Part shown: positions 26,142 through 34,888 of the stretch, in pieces
Numbering within the stretch: the first letter of the stretch is position 1
Layout: every line of letters begins with the position of its first letter
NCBI GenBank assembly: GCA_038182865.1
Contig: CP116226.1
Location: 992,001-1,056,000 of the forward strand
Length of the DNA stretch: 64,000 bases
From: Microbacterium enclense
GTDB lineage: Bacteria; Actinomycetota; Actinomycetes; Actinomycetales; Microbacteriaceae
Direction of reading: 5' to 3'
Program-made: the position numbers and the translations under genes
Notes under the pieces: generated by a model
What the model saw: only the letters and a program-made list of their open reading frames with translations
Told to the model about the DNA's origin: nothing
Database searches by the model: none

Positions 26142-26164
26142 CGGTCACACACCTCTTCCTCATT

Positions 26165-26204
26165 GCGTACGACGTACGCCGTTCATTTAGCGTACGTTAT
26201 ACGC
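26165..26204. promoter_or_regulatory. tandem TetR-type palindromic operators
   Basis: The 101-bp divergent spacer holds a palindrome GCGTACGACGTACGC (26165-26179, perfect around the central base) and a second copy GCGTACGTTATACGC (26190-26204, two mismatches in symmetry), 25 bp centre to centre. The position between the monooxygenase and TetR genes indicates binding by that repressor in both directions. Confidence 0.8.
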
Positions 26205-26242
26205 AGTAACTGTTCGTCGCAACCTGGAGGGGAGTCGTTCTG

Positions 26243-26965
26243 ATGTCAGATGGTCTGGAGCCGCGAGACGACCGTCTCATCGCGGCTGACCTGGCGTGGC
26301 ACAGGATGGATCCGCCCCGCCGCGGTCCGCAGCGCGGCCTGAGCGTGGAGAGGGTGGTGGAGGCCGCTTTGGCTATCGCCGACTCGGAGGGAATCGAGGG
26401 GCTGTCCATGGGTGCGGTCGCCGCGCGACTCGAGACGGGGCCCATGACCTTGTACCGGTACGTGCCGTCGAAAGCCGTGCTGACCCTTCTCCTCGCCGAC
26501 CGCGCCCAGCTCGCACCGAATCGCAGCGACCCTACAGGGCAGTGGCGCGATGACCTGCGGTCCTGGAGCCGAACATTTCGCGACATCTACGACGCGCACC
26601 CGTGGCTCCTCGACGTGCCCATCACGGGCGCGCCCCTGTTGCCCAACGAGGTCGCGAATCTCGAAGTGGGGCTGCGTGCGATCGCGCCCGCCGGACTGGA
26701 CGCCCCGCAATCGCTCCTCGTGCTCAGGTCGCTGGCGGCGTTCGTCCGCAACGAGGCCATCCAGCGTCGCAGCCTCGCGAGCGGATCGCTTGACATGCAC
26801 GCCTACGCTGAAGCGCTGACAGGGCTGATCAACGAGGCCGACCACGCCACGCTGTGCGGCATCCTGGCCGGGGATGCCCTCCGCGTCGACGATCTCGAGG
26901 ATGACTTCGAGCCCGGCATAGCGCTCCTGATCGACGGCATCGACGCCGGCGGGCGACCCGCGTGA
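26243..26965 (+). CDS. TetR/AcrR family transcriptional regulator
   Basis: A 240-residue regulator. After a basic N-terminus (PPRRGPQRG) comes the HTH: VVEAALAIADSEGIEGLSMG, AVAARLETGPMTLYRYVPSK at about residues 35-80. The C-terminal domain is helical with a long ligand region, resembling the TetR_C group of Tet repressors. GGAGGGGAG precedes the ATG at 26243. It likely represses itself and the divergent FAD monooxygenase through the two palindromes. Confidence 0.9.
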   Translation: MSDGLEPRDDRLIAADLAWHRMDPPRRGPQRGLSVERVVEAALAIADSEGIEGLSMGAVAARLETGPMTLYRYVPSKAVLTLLLADRAQLAPNRSDPTGQWRDDLRSWSRTFRDIYDAHPWLLDVPITGAPLLPNEVANLEVGLRAIAPAGLDAPQSLLVLRSLAAFVRNEAIQRRSLASGSLDMHAYAEALTGLINEADHATLCGILAGDALRVDDLEDDFEPGIALLIDGIDAGGRPA

Positions 26966-27084
26966 AGCGAACGCAGATCTACGTCCCAGATGCGTTGCCG
27001 CCGCCGGCCGCGCTTTTCGACGTCAGAGCAGCCCCGCTCCACGACGTCGAGGATCGACGTGCAGCAGCACGCGCCCCCGGCGGA

Positions 27085-27609
27085 TCAGACGTGGAAGACG
27101 GAGTGCACGTCGCCGCCGAGCGCCGCGCGGCCGCCGAGGGCATCGATCTCGAGCAGCGTCGCGATGCCGACGACCTCGCTGCCGACGGCCTCGAGCAGTT
27201 CGCGCCCCGCGGCGAGAGTGCCACCGGTGGCGAGCACGTCGTCGAGCAGGAGGACCCGCGCGCCCGCGGCGTTGTCGTCGTGCATCTCGATGGTGGCCGA
27301 GCCGTACTCGAGGTCGTACTCGACCGCGGCGGCGGGGCGGGGCAGTTTGCCGGCCTTACGGATCGGCATGAGGCCGACGTTCGCGGCGATCGCCGCGGCC
27401 CCCGCGAGCAGGAAGCCTCGAGCTTCGACCCCGGCGACGGCGTCGAAGCGGCCGGCGAAGGGCTCGACGAGCGCCTCGACGACGGTGCGCAGGGCCGTGG
27501 CATTCGTCAGCAGAGGCGTGATGTCGCGGAACACGATGCCCGGCTGGGGGTAATCGGGGATGCTCGTGATCAGCGATTCAGCGTGGGAGAGAGCGGAGGC
27601 GTCGGGCAC
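27085..27609 (-). CDS. apt: adenine phosphoribosyltransferase
   Basis: A 174-residue type I phosphoribosyltransferase: IPDYPQPGIVFRDITPLL at the N-terminus (the APT-specific P-x-PGI-F-DI-P), GVEARGFLLAG, and the PRPP-binding VLLLDDVLATGGTLAAG. It salvages adenine to AMP in the cytoplasm. It converges with the TetR gene (119-bp gap) and is divergent from the GH13 locus. Normal length; confidently named. Confidence 0.95.
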   Translation of the reverse strand: MPDASALSHAESLITSIPDYPQPGIVFRDITPLLTNATALRTVVEALVEPFAGRFDAVAGVEARGFLLAGAAAIAANVGLMPIRKAGKLPRPAAAVEYDLEYGSATIEMHDDNAAGARVLLLDDVLATGGTLAAGRELLEAVGSEVVGIATLLEIDALGGRAALGGDVHSVFHV

Positions 27610-27660
27610 CGCCCCAGCCTAGCCGCGCCCTCGCGCGCCGGCCCTCGCGCCTTCCCCCGT

Positions 27661-27717
27661 TGAGTGTCCAGAACACCCGGACAGATTTCGGAACCGTCCG
27701 GGTGTTTTGGACACTCA
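27661..27717. repeat. 57-bp inverted-repeat element, copy 1
   Basis: Two 22-bp arms (27661-27682 and 27696-27717; left arm begins TGAGTGTCCAGAACACCC) flank a 13-nt loop. The arms pair with one mismatch. Near-identical arms occur at 33463-33519 and 53684-53740. This copy sits in the divergent spacer between apt and GH13. Confidence 0.9.
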
Positions 27718-27949
27718 CGGGCGGGAGCCCGTGCGGGGCGGGCGAGCGGGGCGTCCACAGGAGCCCATGCGGGGCGGTCGCACGGGCAGCCACGGGAGCG
27801 GGTGCGGGCAACGCCCGCGGGGCAGTCACGCGAGCGCGAGCGGGCACGGGCAGCGCGCGGGGGGTGCGGGGAGCGGGCAGCGCGCGGGGAGCGGGCAGCG
27901 CGCGGGGGGCGACGGCGCGCGGCCGCGGGCGACGGCGGCAAGGACGTGC

Positions 27950-27980
27950 TTGACGCGACTGTAAGCGCTTGCACTAACGT
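27950..27980 (+). promoter_or_regulatory. GH13 promoter with LacI-type operator
   Basis: A -35-like TTGACG (27950-27955) is followed by TGTAAGCGCTTGCA (27960-27973), a LacI/GalR operator with the perfect core AAGCGCTT, and then TAACGT near 27975-27980. The operator lies in the core promoter, fitting repression by the LacI protein encoded just downstream of the glucosidase. Confidence 0.72.
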
Positions 27981-27987
27981 AGCCCGC

Positions 27988-29667
27988 ATGACTTTCACGC
28001 AGCAGGACTCGCGACCCGAACTCGCGTCCGCCCCCGGCTCGGAATGGTGGCGCACCGCCGTCATCTACCAGATCTACCCGCGCTCCTTCGCCGACGCGTC
28101 CGGCGACGGTCTGGGCGACCTGCCCGGCGTCACCGCCCACCTCGACGACCTGCGGCAGCTGGGAGTGGATGCCATCTGGCTCAGCCCCTTCCAGACCTCG
28201 CCGCAGAAGGACGCGGGGTACGACGTCGCCGATTACCGCGACGTCGACCCGATCTTCGGCACCCTGGCCGACTTCGACGAAATGCTCGCGGGCGCGCACG
28301 AGCGCGGCATCCGGGTCATCGTCGATCTCGTCCCGAACCACTCCAGCGATCAGCACGCGTGGTTCCAGGAGGCGCTGAAGGCCGGCCCCGGCAGCCCGGA
28401 GCGGGCGCGATACATCTTCCGCGACGGCACGGGCGAGAACGGCGAGCTTCCCCCCAACAACTGGGAGAGCGTGTTCGGCGGCGGCATGTGGAAGCGCGTG
28501 ACCGAGGCCGACGGCACCCCCGGCCAGTGGTACCTGCACATCTTCGACGAGAGCCAGCCCGACTTCGACTGGACCAACGAGGAGGTGCGCGCGGAGTTCC
28601 GCGACATCCTGCGCTTCTGGCTCGACCGCGGAGTCGACGGCTTCCGCGTCGACGTCGCGCACGGCCTCATCAAGGCCGACGGCCTGCCCGACTTCACTCC
28701 CGACCCCGACGGCGGCTCGATGGGCGGCGACGCCGAGGAGGTCCCGTACTGGGGACAGCCCGGCGTGCACGACGTCTGGCGCGAGTGGCACGAGGTGCTC
28801 GCCGCCTACGACGGCGACCGCGCGCTGTGCGCCGAGGCGTGGCTGCCGACGGTGAAGCAGACCGCGCTGTGGGTGCGTCCCGACGAGATGCACCAGGCGT
28901 TCAACTTCCACTACCTCGAGACGAAATGGGATGCCGCCGCCCTCCGCGACGTGATCACCGAGTCGCTCGAGGAGTACGGCGCCGTCGGCGCCCCGAGCAC
29001 GTGGGTCCTGTCGAACCACGACGTCGTGCGCCACGCCTCGCGCCTCGCGCTGACCGCGGAGAACCCGCAGGGCGCCGGCATCGGCCCGAAGTCGCCCGGC
29101 CAGCCCGACCCCGTGAAGGGTCTGCGCCGCGCCCGCGCCGCGACCTCGCTCATGCTCGCGCTGCCCGGCTCGTCGTACCTGTACCAGGGCGAGGAGCTCG
29201 GCCTGCCCGAGGTCATCGACCTCCCCGACGACGCGCGCCAGGACCCGACGTGGTTCCGCACGAACGGCGAACGCTACGGCCGCGACGGCTGCCGCGTGCC
29301 GATCCCGTGGACCGCCGACGCACCCGCCTACGGCTTCAACAGCACCGGGGATTCGTGGCTCCCGCAGCCCGCGGAGTGGGCCGCGCTCGCGCGCGACGTG
29401 CAGGTCGACGACCCCGCCTCGACGCTGTCGCTCTACCGTTCGCTGCTCGCCGAACGCCGCACCCGCAACCTCGGCGCCGGCGACGTGGAGTGGCTCGAAG
29501 CGTATGGCGACGACGTCGTGGCGTTCCGCAACGGCTCGCTGCTGGTCATCGCGAACCTCGGCGGCGACGCCGTCGAGCTTCCCGCCGGCGAGGTGATCGT
29601 CGCGAGTGGTCCGCTCGACGGCAATCGTCTGCCGACCGATACGACCGTCTGGATCGCCGCGGCGTAA
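27988..29667 (+). CDS. GH13 alpha-glucosidase / oligo-1,6-glucosidase
   Basis: A 559-residue cytoplasmic GH13 enzyme from the ATG at 27988; the longer frame upstream is repetitive. The catalytic set is intact: nucleophile Asp222 (GFRVDVAHG), acid/base Glu283 (CAEAWLP) and Asp345 (LSNHDVVRH). WWRTAVIYQIYPRSFAD and VDLVPNHSSDQHAWF are typical of the alpha-glucosidase/isomaltase/trehalose-6-P hydrolase subgroup, most like actinobacterial AglA-type enzymes. A LacI gene follows 27 bp after the stop and an operator precedes the gene. There is no transporter beside it. Confidence 0.92.
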   Translation: MTFTQQDSRPELASAPGSEWWRTAVIYQIYPRSFADASGDGLGDLPGVTAHLDDLRQLGVDAIWLSPFQTSPQKDAGYDVADYRDVDPIFGTLADFDEMLAGAHERGIRVIVDLVPNHSSDQHAWFQEALKAGPGSPERARYIFRDGTGENGELPPNNWESVFGGGMWKRVTEADGTPGQWYLHIFDESQPDFDWTNEEVRAEFRDILRFWLDRGVDGFRVDVAHGLIKADGLPDFTPDPDGGSMGGDAEEVPYWGQPGVHDVWREWHEVLAAYDGDRALCAEAWLPTVKQTALWVRPDEMHQAFNFHYLETKWDAAALRDVITESLEEYGAVGAPSTWVLSNHDVVRHASRLALTAENPQGAGIGPKSPGQPDPVKGLRRARAATSLMLALPGSSYLYQGEELGLPEVIDLPDDARQDPTWFRTNGERYGRDGCRVPIPWTADAPAYGFNSTGDSWLPQPAEWAALARDVQVDDPASTLSLYRSLLAERRTRNLGAGDVEWLEAYGDDVVAFRNGSLLVIANLGGDAVELPAGEVIVASGPLDGNRLPTDTTVWIAAA

Positions 29668-29694
29668 GCCGCCGCGATCGGAATTCGCGAGACC

Positions 29695-30732
29695 GTGGCC
29701 GGTATCGACGACGTCGCCCGGGCGGCGGGCGTGTCGACGGCCACGGTCTCGCGGGCTCTGAGCGGACGCGGCCCGGTCTCGTCCGCGACCCGCGACCGCG
29801 TGCTGGCCGCGGCCGATCGTCTCGGATACGTCGTGTCGGCCGCCGCGTCGACTCTGGCGACCGGCCGGGCGCGGGCTGTCGGGGTGCTCGTGCCGTTCCT
29901 CGACCGGTGGTTCTTCAGCACCGTGCTCGCGGGCATCTCCGACGCCCTGGTGCGCGAGGGCTACGACATCACGCTGTACGGCGTCAGCGCCGACCCGGGC
30001 GACCGTCGTCGCGTCTTCGACGACCACCTGCGCCGCCGACGGATCGACGCCGTCATCACGATCTCGATCGAGATGGATGCCGCCGAGTCGTCGCTCCTGC
30101 GCAGCCTCGGCGTCCCGGTGGTCTCGATCGGCGGCCCGAACCCGTTGCTGACGACGCTCACCGTCGACGACCGCGCCGTGGGACGCCTCGCGACCCAGCA
30201 CCTCATCGCCCTCGGCCATCGCCGCGTGACACACATCGGCGCCGATCCGACGATCGACGCGGGATCATCGGTTCCGGCGCTCCGTCGGCGCGGTTTCACC
30301 GAGACGATGGATGCCATCGGCGCCGCCGCCGTGTTCGAGCCCGCCGACTTCACCATCGAGGGCGGCTCCGCGGCGGCGACACGCGCGCTCCACGGCGACA
30401 CGCCCCCGACCGCGATCTTCGCCGCGTCGGACGAGATGGCGATCGGGGCGATCCTCGCCGCTCGCGAGCTCGGCGCCCGGGTTCCCGAGGACGTGTCGAT
30501 CATCGGCGTCGACGGGCACGAGCTCGGCCGCTGGTTCGGCCTGACCACGGTCGATCAGTTCGCGCGCGGTCAGGGTGAGCGCGCGGCCGAGGCGGCCCTC
30601 GCCGAGCTCGACGGAGCGGACCCCGCTCCGGGCCTGGGCACGCTGCCGTTCGAGCTGGTCGACCGCGGCTCCACGGCCCCGGTGGCAGCGCCACCGGTCG
30701 ACGCCCCACAGGCCGACGCGCCGCCGGCGTGA
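29695..30732 (+). CDS. LacI family transcriptional regulator (GH13 locus)
   Basis: A 345-residue LacI/GalR regulator starting at a GTG. The HTH is at the very N-terminus (GIDDVARAAGVSTATVSRAL), with the hinge near RLGYVVSAAASTLATGR and a periplasmic-binding-like sensor domain including VPEDVSIIGVDG. The last 20 residues are Ala/Pro repeats. It probably represses the upstream alpha-glucosidase and itself through the AAGCGCTT-core site at 27960-27973. Confidence 0.92.
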   Translation: MAGIDDVARAAGVSTATVSRALSGRGPVSSATRDRVLAAADRLGYVVSAAASTLATGRARAVGVLVPFLDRWFFSTVLAGISDALVREGYDITLYGVSADPGDRRRVFDDHLRRRRIDAVITISIEMDAAESSLLRSLGVPVVSIGGPNPLLTTLTVDDRAVGRLATQHLIALGHRRVTHIGADPTIDAGSSVPALRRRGFTETMDAIGAAAVFEPADFTIEGGSAAATRALHGDTPPTAIFAASDEMAIGAILAARELGARVPEDVSIIGVDGHELGRWFGLTTVDQFARGQGERAAEAALAELDGADPAPGLGTLPFELVDRGSTAPVAAPPVDAPQADAPPA

Positions 30733-30764
30733 CACCCTGGCGTCGGCGCGCGCCTCTCGCGCGG

Positions 30765-30890
30765 CGGTGCCGGAGCGCGAGACCCGGCGGGGCCGGAGCG
30801 CGAGACCCGGCGGGACCGGAGCGCGAGACCCCCGGCGGGGCCCGTCCGCGAGACGCCCGGCGGGGCCCGTCCGCGAGACCCCCGGCGCGC
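30765..30890. repeat. GC-rich tandem repeat after the LacI gene
   Basis: About five tandem units of 23-25 bp variants of GGAGCGCGAGACCCGGCGGG, the later ones beginning CGTCCGCGAGAC, lie between the convergent LacI and DUF4190-like genes. They are noncoding and could act as a transcription barrier or a slippage hot spot. Confidence 0.7.
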
Positions 30891-30895
30891 CGCGA

Positions 30896-32035
30896 TCAGC
30901 GCCCGGAGTTCGCCAACGACCCGGTCGTCTCGCCCGCCGGGTCGGTGAGGAGGCAGGCGATCTGGCGGTCGCCCAGGTCCCACGTGTCGCTGGAGGGGCC
31001 GACGTAGCTGTAGTCGAGGGTCGACTCGTCGTAGGGGACGCCCACGTACGAGGCGAAGGCCTCGTCACACGACCGCTGTGCCGTCGTGTCGATGGCGGAC
31101 TCGCCCGGGAAGGCGCCGTCGGGAACCGCCACGTCGCCGAACACTTCGTACGTGTGCGGAGAGTCGCAGTCGACGAGGTTGTCGGTGGTGATGATGCCCG
31201 TCGAGACGTCGTCGAGGCATTCGCCGACCTGGAGCGAGAGCACCTGCGAGGGAGCACCCCCGTTCGGGTCGAACACGCCCCCGTCTCCCGGGTTCGCGGC
31301 TTCTCTCGCTGCGCCTCCGACGACGACGAGGGCGATGAACGCGATGACGGCGATCGTGCCGAGAACGGTCATCACCGAACCGACGACGATGCCGGTGATC
31401 GCGAGACCCCGGCCCTTCTCGCCGGTGCGCTTGACCTGCGCGAGGCCGATGGCGCCGGCGATGATGCCGCCGATCGGGACGAGGAACCCGAGGACGATCG
31501 CGAAGATCGCCACGACGTTCGTGCGATTGGCGTAGTCGACGGGCGGAGGGATGGATGCCGCCCCGGCGTACGCCGGAACCCCCTCCGACGGCGCGGCACC
31601 CGGCGTCGGCGCCATTCCCGGCGTCGGCGCCACTCCCGCATCGGCCGCGGGGGCCGGGGGGACGGGGACGGCTCCGACGATGAGACCCTGCTGCGCGAGA
31701 CGGACGCCCGCGAGGTGCGCCGCTTCGCGCACGACGTCGCCGGCTTTCACCGCGCCGACGGCACCGCCCTTGAAGAATCCGCCCGCGGCGGAGTGGACGA
31801 ACTCGGCCACCGCCCCCTCGGGGGTGTCTCGCACGTGCACGTCGAAGCGCACGTGCATGTCCTGCCCGGCGAAGGCTCCGGCCACGAGGGTCGTGCCCAG
31901 GCTCCCGCGAGAGACGTCGAGCGAACCCGTCGCCGTGGCGTTCACGGTGAAGCCCTGTTCGGACAGGGCCGTGGCGACGGCGTCGCGGGCCGGTCCGGCG
32001 GGGAGGGTCAGATGAAGTTCGAGCGGCTCGGGCAT
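30896..32035 (-). CDS. DUF4190-like / septum-formation-family membrane protein
   Basis: A 379-residue protein from the ATG at 32035. Residues 1-120 form a soluble domain (ELHLTLPAGPARDAV..., beta-rich). A Pro/Ala linker leads to two adjacent membrane helices at about 170-245 (VVAIFAIVLGFLVPIGGIIAGAIGL and a second, the DUF4190 pattern). An external domain with paired cysteines (VGECLDD...LVDCDSPH...SCDEAF...IACLL) follows, as in septum-formation-type domains. No catalytic site is seen. The role is unknown, perhaps envelope-related. Confidence 0.72.
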   Translation of the reverse strand: MPEPLELHLTLPAGPARDAVATALSEQGFTVNATATGSLDVSRGSLGTTLVAGAFAGQDMHVRFDVHVRDTPEGAVAEFVHSAAGGFFKGGAVGAVKAGDVVREAAHLAGVRLAQQGLIVGAVPVPPAPAADAGVAPTPGMAPTPGAAPSEGVPAYAGAASIPPPVDYANRTNVVAIFAIVLGFLVPIGGIIAGAIGLAQVKRTGEKGRGLAITGIVVGSVMTVLGTIAVIAFIALVVVGGAAREAANPGDGGVFDPNGGAPSQVLSLQVGECLDDVSTGIITTDNLVDCDSPHTYEVFGDVAVPDGAFPGESAIDTTAQRSCDEAFASYVGVPYDESTLDYSYVGPSSDTWDLGDRQIACLLTDPAGETTGSLANSGR

Positions 32036-32117
32036 GGGTGCTCCTGGCGTGGTTCCGCGCCGACGGCACGCAGCGCACCACCACCATAGCGACCGACCGA
32101 ATCGGCCGATGCGGGGT

Positions 32118-33311
32118 TTACCGGATACGCCCCGCGAGGTCCGCGCGCGAGAGTGTGTCGGCCTCGGCGAGCACGGCGCGTGCGGCGTCGCGCGCGTCCT
32201 CGACGTTCCACAACAGGACGCCGACCACGCGGTCGTCGTCGAGGTAGTAGACGACGCCGCGCTCAGGGTCGATCCAGTCCTCGATCGTCTCGAGGTCGGC
32301 ATCCAGGGTTCCGACCGCTTCATACCGGATCCCGAACACCGCGGAGTAGTAGTACGGCGTATGCGTGTACGGCTCGGCGGCACCCGCGAGGTTGCGGCCC
32401 GCGGCTTTTCCCTGCTCGTTGGCGTTGTCGACGTGCTCGACGCGGCGACGCCCGAGCAGGCGGTCGGGGTAGCTCGCGACGTCTCCGGCGGCCCAGATCC
32501 CGTCGAGCGAAGTCCGCAGCTGCGCGTCGACGACGATCCCGTCGTCGACGGTGATGCCCGCGTCCTCGGCGAGCGCCGCGGCGACCTCGATACCGAGACC
32601 GCTCACCACGGCATCCGCACGGATCTCGTCGCCGTTCTCGAGCTCGAGGCGGGCCCCGGTGGCATCCGCTTCTCCCCCGGCGACCTTGCTGCCGGCGACG
32701 ATCTCGACGCCCGCATCGCGGAACAGCTTCTCGAAACGCTCGGCGAGGGCGGCGGGGAAGACGGCGTCACCGAGGACCGCGCCGGTGTGGATCAGGACGG
32801 TGTCGACGCCGTTCTGCACGAGGGCGGCGGCGAGCTCGGAGCCGATGTAGCCGCCACCGACGACGGCGATGCGCTCGACATCGGCCGCGAGGGAACGCAA
32901 GCGGCGGTAGTCCTCTGCCGTGCGGAAGGTGAGCACGCGTTCGCCGTCGGAGTGGTCGTCGATCGGCAGGGGCACGGGCTTTCCTCCCGTGGCGAGGAGC
33001 AGCTTGCGGTACGAGAACGTCTCGCCGGCGGCATCCACTTCGTGTGCCTCGGGGCGGATCGCCGTGGCGCGCGTGCGCAGGCGGATGTCGGCACCCGTGT
33101 CGTCGGCGGTGCCGAGCGGCACCTTCTCCCAGGTGAACTCGTCGTCGGTCCACAGCTTCTTGCTGAGCGCGGGGCGCGTGTAGGGCTCGTCGACGTCGTC
33201 GCTCAGGATGCCGATCGAGCCGTCGGCGTCGATCTCGCGGATGCCGCGGGCGGCGGTGTCGGCGACCATGCCGCCGCCGACGATGAGGTAGTCGAATTCA
33301 GTCCCGGTCAT
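32118..33311 (-). CDS. NAD(P)/FAD-dependent oxidoreductase (ferredoxin-reductase-like)
   Basis: A 397-residue pyridine nucleotide-disulfide-type flavoprotein. It has FDYLIVGGGMVADTAARGIRE (FAD; the last glycine of the motif is replaced), PYTRPALSKKLW, LLLATGGKPVPL, AVVGGGYIGSELAAAL (NAD(P)H) and GIWAAGDVASYPD. There is no redox-active CxxC. It resembles rubredoxin/ferredoxin reductases and AIF-like proteins. It stands alone; its electron acceptor is not evident. Confidence 0.87.
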   Translation of the reverse strand: MTGTEFDYLIVGGGMVADTAARGIREIDADGSIGILSDDVDEPYTRPALSKKLWTDDEFTWEKVPLGTADDTGADIRLRTRATAIRPEAHEVDAAGETFSYRKLLLATGGKPVPLPIDDHSDGERVLTFRTAEDYRRLRSLAADVERIAVVGGGYIGSELAAALVQNGVDTVLIHTGAVLGDAVFPAALAERFEKLFRDAGVEIVAGSKVAGGEADATGARLELENGDEIRADAVVSGLGIEVAAALAEDAGITVDDGIVVDAQLRTSLDGIWAAGDVASYPDRLLGRRRVEHVDNANEQGKAAGRNLAGAAEPYTHTPYYYSAVFGIRYEAVGTLDADLETIEDWIDPERGVVYYLDDDRVVGVLLWNVEDARDAARAVLAEADTLSRADLAGRIR

Positions 33312-33462
33312 GCGGCCAGCCTCGCCGCCGCACCTGAGCGGCCCGGACGGGTTGCCAGGGGTCGTGGCATCCGGTAGCGCCGCCGCGGGCGGTATCGGCC
33401 CCGGGGCCGATACCGCCGCTACAGGTCACGCGCCGCGGGGATTGCGGGCCGTGAGGTGGCGT

Positions 33463-33519
33463 TGAGTGTCCAAAACACCCGGACCATTTTGGAAAGCGTC
33501 CGGGTGTTTTGGACACTCA
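33463..33519. repeat. 57-bp inverted-repeat element, copy 2
   Basis: Perfect 22-bp arms (33463-33484 and 33498-33519; left arm begins TGAGTGTCCAAAACACCC) flank a 13-nt loop of different sequence from the other two copies. It lies in the divergent spacer between the FAD oxidoreductase and the M20 amidohydrolase. There is no T-run after it. Confidence 0.92.
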
Positions 33520-33609
33520 ATGCCGTCGCGGCACCGGGAGGGGCGGCGGAGGGCGGCGGGAGGGGAGGAGCGCGGGGCGCGCGGCGAGACGGCGAACTAG
33601 GCTCGGGAC

Positions 33610-34824
33610 ATGAGCGTCGACCTCGAGAGCCTGTACACCGATCTGCACTCCCACCCCGAGCTGTCGTTCCAAGAGACGCGGACGGCTGGGGTCATCGCAC
33701 GCCACCTCGCCGATCTCGGCCTCGAGGTCGAAGAGGGCGTGGGCCGCACGGGCATCGTGACGCGCATCGACAACGGCGAGGGCCCGGTGGTCTGGCTGCG
33801 AGCCGACACCGACGGCCTCCCCGTCGAGGAGCAGACGGGTCTCGCCTACGCCAGCACCGCCCGCGGCACCGACCCGGCCGGCAATGCCGTCCCCGTGATG
33901 CACGCGTGCGGTCACGACATGCACATCACCGCGATGATCGGGGCGCTCGAGCGACTCGTCGCGACCACCGACGAGTGGTCGGGCACGGTGATCGCCGTCT
34001 TCCAGCCCGCCGAGGAGTACGGCGCCGGTGCCCGGGCGATGCTGGACGACGGCATCCTCGACCGCTACCCGAAGCCCGACATCGTGCTCGGCCAGCACGT
34101 CACGCCCCTGCCCGCCGGAACGATCGGCGTGCGCCCCGGGACCCAGATGGCGGCATCCGACGGACTGACCGTGGTCCTGCACGGCCGCGGCGGCCACGGC
34201 TCGCGCCCGCACTCGACCATCGACCCGGTCGTCATGGCCGCCGCCACCGTCATGCGCCTGCAGACCGTGGTGTCGCGCGAGACCGACCCACGCGATGTGG
34301 CCGTCGTGACCGTCGGATCGATCCACGCGGGGCTGAAGAACAACATCATCCCGGCCGAGGCCAAGCTCGAGCTGAGCCTGCGCTACCCCGACGACGCCGC
34401 GCGCGAGCGCGTGCTCGAGAAGGTCGAGCGCATCGTCCGCGCCGAGGCGCAGGCCTCGGGTGCCGAGCAGACGCCGACCATCACGACGGACCACACCCTG
34501 CCGCCGACCATCAACGATCCGGATGCCACGGCCCGCCTGACCGCGGCCTTCCGTCGAGCGTTCGGCGAGGACAGCGTCGTCGATCCGGGGATGTTCACCG
34601 GAAGCGAGGACGTGTCGTGGTTCGCGCGCGACGCGGGCGTCCCCCTCGTCTACTGGTTCTGGGGCGGAGTGGACCCGCAGACCTTCGCGGATGCCCTGGC
34701 GGGCGGGACGATCGAACGCGACATCCCCACCAACCACTCCCCGTTCTTCGCCCCGGTCATGCAGCCGACGATCGACCGCGGCGTCGAGAACCTCGTGGTG
34801 GCGGCGCGGGAGTTCCTGGGTTGA
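33610..34824 (+). CDS. M20 family amidohydrolase (hippurate/IAA-amino acid hydrolase type)
   Basis: A 404-residue cytoplasmic M20D peptidase. It shows DLHSHPELSFQE at the start, MHACGHDMH, FQPAEEYGAGARAML, GRGGHGSRPHSTIDP and a C-terminal TNHSPFFAP carrying the last metal ligand. Members cleave N-acyl amino acids such as hippurate or N-acetyl compounds. It is a single gene ending in a strong hairpin. The exact substrate is not predictable. Confidence 0.9.
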   Translation: MSVDLESLYTDLHSHPELSFQETRTAGVIARHLADLGLEVEEGVGRTGIVTRIDNGEGPVVWLRADTDGLPVEEQTGLAYASTARGTDPAGNAVPVMHACGHDMHITAMIGALERLVATTDEWSGTVIAVFQPAEEYGAGARAMLDDGILDRYPKPDIVLGQHVTPLPAGTIGVRPGTQMAASDGLTVVLHGRGGHGSRPHSTIDPVVMAAATVMRLQTVVSRETDPRDVAVVTVGSIHAGLKNNIIPAEAKLELSLRYPDDAARERVLEKVERIVRAEAQASGAEQTPTITTDHTLPPTINDPDATARLTAAFRRAFGEDSVVDPGMFTGSEDVSWFARDAGVPLVYWFWGGVDPQTFADALAGGTIERDIPTNHSPFFAPVMQPTIDRGVENLVVAAREFLG

Positions 34825-34840
34825 CCCACAGGCGCGCACG

Positions 34841-34877
34841 ACGGGTGCCCGCGCCTGTGAGGGACGCGGGCACCCGT
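34841..34877. terminator. bidirectional terminator hairpin
   Basis: A perfect 13-bp inverted repeat ACGGGTGCCCGCG/CGCGGGCACCCGT (34841-34853, 34865-34877) with an 11-nt loop is followed by TTTCGTT. It lies between the convergent M20 and glycoside hydrolase genes (64-bp gap). An overlapping alternative pairing of CACAGGCGCG with CGCGCCTGTG precedes it. Confidence 0.75.
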
Positions 34878-34888
34878 TTCGTTCGGGG

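Larger units (their letters stand above)
27610..27987. other. gene-free region with inverted repeat, G-rich repeats and GH13 promoter
   Basis: This 378-bp spacer between apt and the GH13 gene carries the 57-bp inverted-repeat element (27661-27717). A strongly G-rich low-complexity stretch at 27718-27945 follows, including partial repeats of about 18 bp built on GGGCAGCGCGCGGGGAGC, then the LacI-type operator and promoter. The open frames that cross it are repetitive Arg/Gly/Ala and are not genes. Confidence 0.6.

Noticed and set aside
27664..27987. An N-terminal extension of the GH13 enzyme by about 108 codons
   Set aside because: The extension crosses the inverted repeat, the G-rich tract, the LacI operator and the promoter, and reads as repetitive Arg/Gly/Ala. 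The ATG at 27988 fits the family start.
27661..33519. A CRISPR array from the repeated 22-bp arms
   Set aside because: The arms occur as isolated inverted pairs kilobases apart with 13-nt loops, not as direct repeats with regular spacers, and no cas genes are present.
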